DNA of 7,866 nt from Oscillospiraceae bacterium (GTDB lineage: Bacteria > Bacillota > Clostridia > Oscillospirales > Acutalibacteraceae). The notes beneath the pieces are model-generated. The model searched no databases, was not told where the DNA came from, and saw nothing but the letters and a program-made list of their open reading frames with translations. Numbering within the stretch: the stretch's first letter is position 1; each line of letters begins with the position of its first letter. The DNA lies in the NCBI GenBank assembly GCA_029013165.1, contig JAQXMV010000003.1, positions 1 through 7,866 of the forward strand. The letters run 5' to 3'. Positions 5,722 to 7,866 of the stretch are shown here, one piece after another. The position numbers and the translations under genes were made by a program.

Positions 5722-6108
5722 TCAATTCATTTTTTTGTTACATTGAGAGCATATACCGTAGAACATGAGTGAATGTCCGGTGACCGTTCCGTCAAAACCG
5801 ACAGGCAGACGGTTCAGTTCCACGCCGTCGTCGATTTTCAGATCAAAAAGCTGCTGACAGCTTTTGCAGGTGAAATGATAATGACTTTCGGTATGGCCGT
5901 CATATCGGTCGCTTTCGCCGGTGGCGATCCTCAGAATCAGCCCCTCATTCTCCAGGAGTTTCAGGTTACGGTAAACCGTGGCAAGACTGATGTTCGGCAG
6001 TGTCTTTTTCACACTGAGATAAACTTCCTCCGCCGTCGGATGATCAAACCTGAATTGTAAATCCTTCAGTACAGCATCTCGTTGCTTACTCGTTCTGAGT
6101 GTTGACAT
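5722..6108 (-). CDS. Fur-family repressor, PerR-like
   Basis: A 128-residue Fur-family metalloregulator. The winged helix (1-65) has HPTAEEVY and SLATVYRNLKLLENEGL. The structural zinc site is C81-x2-C84 and C120-x2-C123. Residues at the regulatory-metal positions of Bacillus subtilis PerR are all present: H23 (PerR H37), D70 (D85), H76 (H91), H78 (H93) and D89 (D104). Aspartate rather than glutamate at the last position is associated with peroxide sensing, so PerR is the best call over Fur or Zur. Peroxide would oxidise the ligand histidines and release DNA. AAGGGAG lies nine bases before the ATG. It heads the rubrerythrin operon and has a palindromic box over its own transcript start, so autoregulation is likely. 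The box, however, resembles Fur boxes more than PerR boxes. Confidence 0.88.
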   Translation of the reverse strand: MSTLRTSKQRDAVLKDLQFRFDHPTAEEVYLSVKKTLPNISLATVYRNLKLLENEGLILRIATGESDRYDGHTESHYHFTCKSCQQLFDLKIDDGVELNRLPVGFDGTVTGHSLMFYGICSQCNKKMN

Positions 6109-6132
6109 GGAGATTTACTCCCTTCTGTGTTG

Positions 6133-6147
6133 GCCGCCGTCGGCGGC
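6133..6147 (-). repeat. GC-rich hairpin in the regulator's 5' leader
   Basis: GCCGCCG-T-CGGCGGC, a perfect 7-1-7 inverted repeat. In RNA it folds as six G/C pairs with a three-base loop. It lies in the minus-strand leader about 10 bases upstream of the AAGGGAG ribosome binding site. TTTT follows on the plus strand only, where no gene ends, so a terminator function is unlikely. It could stabilise the mRNA. Confidence 0.6.
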
Positions 6148-6168
6148 TTTTCAGGCTTTGCTCTAATT

Positions 6169-6193
6169 GATAACGATTATCATTATCGTTATC
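6169..6193. promoter_or_regulatory. Fur/PerR-type operator
   Basis: Arms GATAACGAT (6169-6177) and ATCGTTATC (6185-6193) are perfectly symmetric about TATCATT. Positions 6168-6182 match the 7-1-7 Fur box TGATAATnATTATCA at 13 of 14 defined bases, and three bases differ from the B. subtilis PerR box. The element covers roughly +1 to +25 of the regulator's transcript, an ideal site for repression. Confidence 0.9.
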
Positions 6194-6201
6194 TTGTTTG
6201 T

Positions 6202-6230
6202 ATTATACCGCAACTGATTTCCTTTGTCAA
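6202..6230 (-). promoter_or_regulatory. Consensus sigma-A promoter of the redox operon
   Basis: On the minus strand, TTGACA (6225-6230), 17 bases, TATAAT (6202-6207): a perfect consensus. The start is expected near 6195, with a leader of about 85 bases. A promoter this strong fits a gene set held down by a repressor. Confidence 0.95.
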
Positions 6231-6240
6231 TAGATTTATG

Positions 6241-6271
6241 CAAAAAAACCACGGGATTTTCTTCCTGGTTT
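6241..6271 (-). terminator. Possible terminator of the HAD gene
   Basis: On the minus strand, AAACCA (6266-6271) and TGGTTT (6246-6251) pair, with two more G-C pairs inside across a small bulge, and then a run of T. It is imperfect and lies about 85 bases past the HAD stop. The rest of 6272-6354 shows no gene. Confidence 0.5.
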
Positions 6272-6354
6272 CAGCGCTTCGTATGAACTTATTCGGTATA
6301 CCCGATACTTATTTTGTGCCGTTTCTTCCCGTTCTAATCCGCCGCCGATTGGTT

Positions 6355-7053
6355 TTAGGGCAGAAGACCCAACAGGCCGGAAATTTCGCCGACAGTTACC
6401 GTCGGCGCAAAGGCAGAGGGCAGTGCTTCTTTTTTGCTGTTGATCCACACACTGTCAAGGCCGGCGTTCATGGCGCCGCGGATATCCGAAGTCAGCGAGT
6501 CCCCTACTACGAGGATTTTGCTTTTGTCCTTTTCCGGCAGTCGGCTGAGAACAAAATCGAAAAACTCTTTTTTCGGCTTCGGTGCACCGACAGCGTCAGA
6601 AACAAAAATATCATGAATCAGGCCGATAAGGCCGCTTCTTTCCAGCCTTTTGCGCTGAGTGGCGGCCACGCCGTTGGTGACAATATAGATGTCATAGCTT
6701 CTTTTGTTCAGTTCATGGAGGGTTTCACGGGCGCCCTCCATGAGTCTCCCGCCCTCACCGAGAAAGCCCAGATAACTTTCGTTAAATTCCAGACAGTCCC
6801 CTTGAAAATCATAGCCGATAGCGTCGAAGAACAGTCGAAAGCGGGTTTGTTTCAGCTCCGGCTTGGTGATTTCGCCCCGTTCCAGGGCTTTCCATAAACT
6901 GAGATTAATTTGGCGGTAAATCTCGGCGCTCTCCTGCGACACAGGCACACCGTATTGTTTCATCACGCGGAAGAAAGCAGCGTTCTCGTCGGCGGCAAAA
7001 TCCAGCAGGGTATCGTCTGCGTCCATGAGCAGGGTCGTATATTTTCTTTCCAT
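6355..7053 (-). CDS. HAD-family hydrolase, YjjG/YfnB type (probable 5'-nucleotidase)
   Basis: A 232-residue cytoplasmic HAD-superfamily phosphatase. Motif I is DADDTLLDF (nucleophile D11, acid/base D13), motif II is VTNG (T126), motif III lysine is K159 in GAPKPKKEFF, and motif IV is GDSLTSD (D185, D190). A helical cap lies between motifs I and II (about 20-110). The DADDTL form of motif I and the overall length match the YjjG/YfnB group, whose E. coli member removes phosphate from pyrimidine nucleotides; the substrate here is inferred. The ATG at 7053 has GAGGTG six bases upstream. An earlier in-frame ATG at 7107 overlaps the -35 box of the promoter and is rejected. It is a single-gene unit. 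Confidence 0.93.
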   Translation of the reverse strand: MERKYTTLLMDADDTLLDFAADENAAFFRVMKQYGVPVSQESAEIYRQINLSLWKALERGEITKPELKQTRFRLFFDAIGYDFQGDCLEFNESYLGFLGEGGRLMEGARETLHELNKRSYDIYIVTNGVAATQRKRLERSGLIGLIHDIFVSDAVGAPKPKKEFFDFVLSRLPEKDKSKILVVGDSLTSDIRGAMNAGLDSVWINSKKEALPSAFAPTVTVGEISGLLGLLP

Positions 7054-7078
7054 CGTCCACACCTCGTTTTCATTGACT

Positions 7079-7107
7079 ATTCTACTGATTTTTCCCGTCG
7101 CTGTCAA
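7079..7107 (-). promoter_or_regulatory. Sigma-A promoter of the HAD gene
   Basis: On the minus strand, TTGACA (7102-7107), 17 bases, TAGAAT (7079-7084). The start near 7072 leaves a short leader with the GAGGTG site. It fixes the HAD start codon at 7053. Confidence 0.92.
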
Positions 7108-7192
7108 TGACGAAACTGTGACGGAATAATCGAAGAATCCATCACCTGCACAATATCAAAATGAAATAATTACGAATTTTTATTTTTGGGGC

Positions 7193-7220
7193 TTTACATT
7201 TCCTTTTCTTGTGGTAAAAT
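7193..7220 (+). promoter_or_regulatory. Sigma-A promoter of the DUF4364 gene
   Basis: TTTACA (7193-7198), 16-base spacer, TAAAAT (7215-7220). The expected start is 7226-7228, on top of the first ATG of the open frame. Either the mRNA is leaderless or translation begins at the later GTG. Confidence 0.75.
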
Positions 7221-7255
7221 GAATCATGTATAACTATGGAAAGGTAGTATTTGCT

Positions 7256-7810
7256 GTGGAAAACAATACATTCTGTGAAGGTATCGCTCCCGGCGGTCTG
7301 CGTGAACAGCCGGAAATCAAGCTGTTGGTCTGCTATCTGCTCAAAACCCTGAACCAGTCTCTGACCAGGACGCAGATCAATGAAATCTTGCAGGAATATC
7401 AGATTGCCAATTATTTTGAAGTCAACGGCGCCATGAGCGAGCTTGTCTGCGGCGGTCAGGTGACTTCGGAAATCGTGGACGGCGATGAGCTGATCACCAT
7501 CACCTCCAAGTCGATCATTGATGTCGCCCGTATCGAGCGCTCCCTGCCGAGGAGTATCCGGGAAAAAGCCGTTAAGGCGGCGCTGAAAATCCTGGCCAGG
7601 GACAGGATCAAAAAAGAAAGCAAGGTGGAAATCGAAAAGCTCAGCCACGGCTATCATGTGACATTCACCGTGCTGGATGTGGACACCGAGCTGCTGAAAA
7701 TCACCGTATATGTCGCCGACGAAAGACAGATAGAAATCGTCAAAAACAATTTCTATAATAATGCCGTCAGCATTTATTCCAATGTCATTTCGGCTCTGAC
7801 CGTTGAGTGA
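7256..7810 (+). CDS. DUF4364 family protein
   Basis: About 184 residues, without signal peptide or membrane segment. From FCEGIAPGGL through IKLLVCYLLKTLNQSLTRTQINEIL and NYFEVNGAMSELVCGGQV it follows the DUF4364 pattern. The N-terminal half looks like a winged-helix domain; the C-terminal half (roughly from YHVTFTVLD) is mixed strand and helix. The family is widespread in clostridia, is suspected to be regulatory and has no defined target. Start choice: ATG 7226 has no ribosome binding site and falls on the predicted transcript start. GTG 7256 has GGAAAGG (7238-7244) eleven bases upstream, and the protein then opens at ENNTFCEGIAPGGL, as family members do as I recall them. I chose the GTG; the alternative adds ten residues. 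The next gene starts 22 bases after the stop, so the two probably form an operon. Confidence 0.85.
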   Translation: MENNTFCEGIAPGGLREQPEIKLLVCYLLKTLNQSLTRTQINEILQEYQIANYFEVNGAMSELVCGGQVTSEIVDGDELITITSKSIIDVARIERSLPRSIREKAVKAALKILARDRIKKESKVEIEKLSHGYHVTFTVLDVDTELLKITVYVADERQIEIVKNNFYNNAVSIYSNVISALTVE

Positions 7811-7832
7811 CGCTGAAGAAAGGAACAGACAG

Positions 7833-7866
7833 ATGAAAAAAAAGTTTTTAGTCTTTTTTACCATTA
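7833..7866 (+). CDS. Start of a probable exported or membrane protein (partial)
   Basis: ATG at 7833 with AAAGGA eight bases upstream. Only MKKKFLVFFTI is visible before the right edge. The lysines followed by a hydrophobic run are typical of a signal peptide or first membrane segment. The family cannot be named. It is 22 bases after the DUF4364 stop and likely co-transcribed. Confidence 0.6.
   Translation, partial: MKKKFLVFFTI

Noticed and set aside
5722..6108. Fur-family regulator as Zur or as a plain iron Fur
   Set aside because: The ligand set, especially D70 and D89, fits PerR best, and the operon encodes peroxide reduction, not zinc or iron uptake. The Fur-like box keeps some doubt, reported as a finding.
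6133..6151. Hairpin GCCGCC/GGCGGC plus TTTT as a plus-strand terminator
   Set aside because: No plus-strand gene ends upstream of it. It lies in the leader of the minus-strand regulator, so I list it as a leader hairpin.
6292..6305. GGTATACC palindrome downstream of the HAD gene
   Set aside because: Only eight bases and not near a promoter; too short to support a call.
6127..6897. Plus-strand open frame of 256 codons across the Fur box and HAD gene
   Set aside because: It covers the operator and promoter of the redox operon and is antisense to the HAD motifs.
6355..7107. Longer HAD protein starting at ATG 7107
   Set aside because: That codon overlaps the TTGACA of a consensus promoter, and the extra 18 residues precede the conserved N-terminus. 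The ATG at 7053 has a proper ribosome binding site.
7142..7864. Minus-strand open frame of 240 codons opposite the DUF4364 gene
   Set aside because: The plus strand has a promoter, a family-like sequence and a following gene. The minus frame lacks a ribosome binding site and looks like a codon-bias shadow.

Overview
The window reads as ordinary chromosome from a low-to-mid GC, anaerobic Firmicute, most likely a gut-type clostridium near the Ruminococcaceae/Oscillospiraceae. This placement is inferred. It rests on the hrcA-grpE order behind a CIRCE operator, strong AGGAGG-type ribosome binding sites, consensus sigma-A promoters, a DUF4364 protein, and an anaerobe-type peroxide defence set of reverse rubrerythrin plus rubredoxin. 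No phage, insertion sequence, CRISPR array or integron is visible.

Layout, left to right. Positions 1-1495 hold the class I heat-shock operon head on the minus strand: promoter, perfect CIRCE, hrcA, then a 5' fragment of grpE running off the left edge. Positions 1503-2435 hold a metallo-beta-lactamase-fold hydrolase on the minus strand, divergent from a small SLOG/DUF2493 nucleotide-binding-fold protein (2592-2951, plus). Their shared intergenic region carries repeated TGTGAA half-sites. A bidirectional terminator separates the SLOG gene from a convergent GtrA-like membrane protein (2999-3541, minus). A tRNA-Thr(GGT) with its own consensus promoter and GAAA-loop terminator follows at 3754-3829. 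Next is a membrane-anchored XRE-type regulator (4042-4617, plus).

Positions 4718-6230 form a compact peroxide/iron redox operon on the minus strand. It is transcribed as a PerR-like Fur-family regulator, reverse rubrerythrin, a BFD-like [2Fe-2S] protein, then a 51-residue rubredoxin. A consensus promoter precedes it, with a 25-bp Fur-box-like palindrome covering the transcript start. The likely logic is that the metal-loaded regulator sits on this box and shuts off its own operon; peroxide or metal loss releases it, and rubrerythrin then reduces peroxide with electrons from rubredoxin. The BFD-like protein is a candidate extra iron-sulfur electron carrier or iron-handling partner.

The right part holds a YjjG/YfnB-type HAD phosphatase (6355-7053, minus), a DUF4364 winged-helix-like protein (7256-7810, plus), and the first codons of a probable exported protein cut by the right edge.

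I found no clearly new defence or mobile system. The points most worth a second look are the redox operon (PerR-type ligand set with a Fur-type box, stand-alone BFD protein, C-x-C rubredoxin knuckle, internal hairpin), three unexplained palindromes next to promoters, and the start-site question for the DUF4364 gene.
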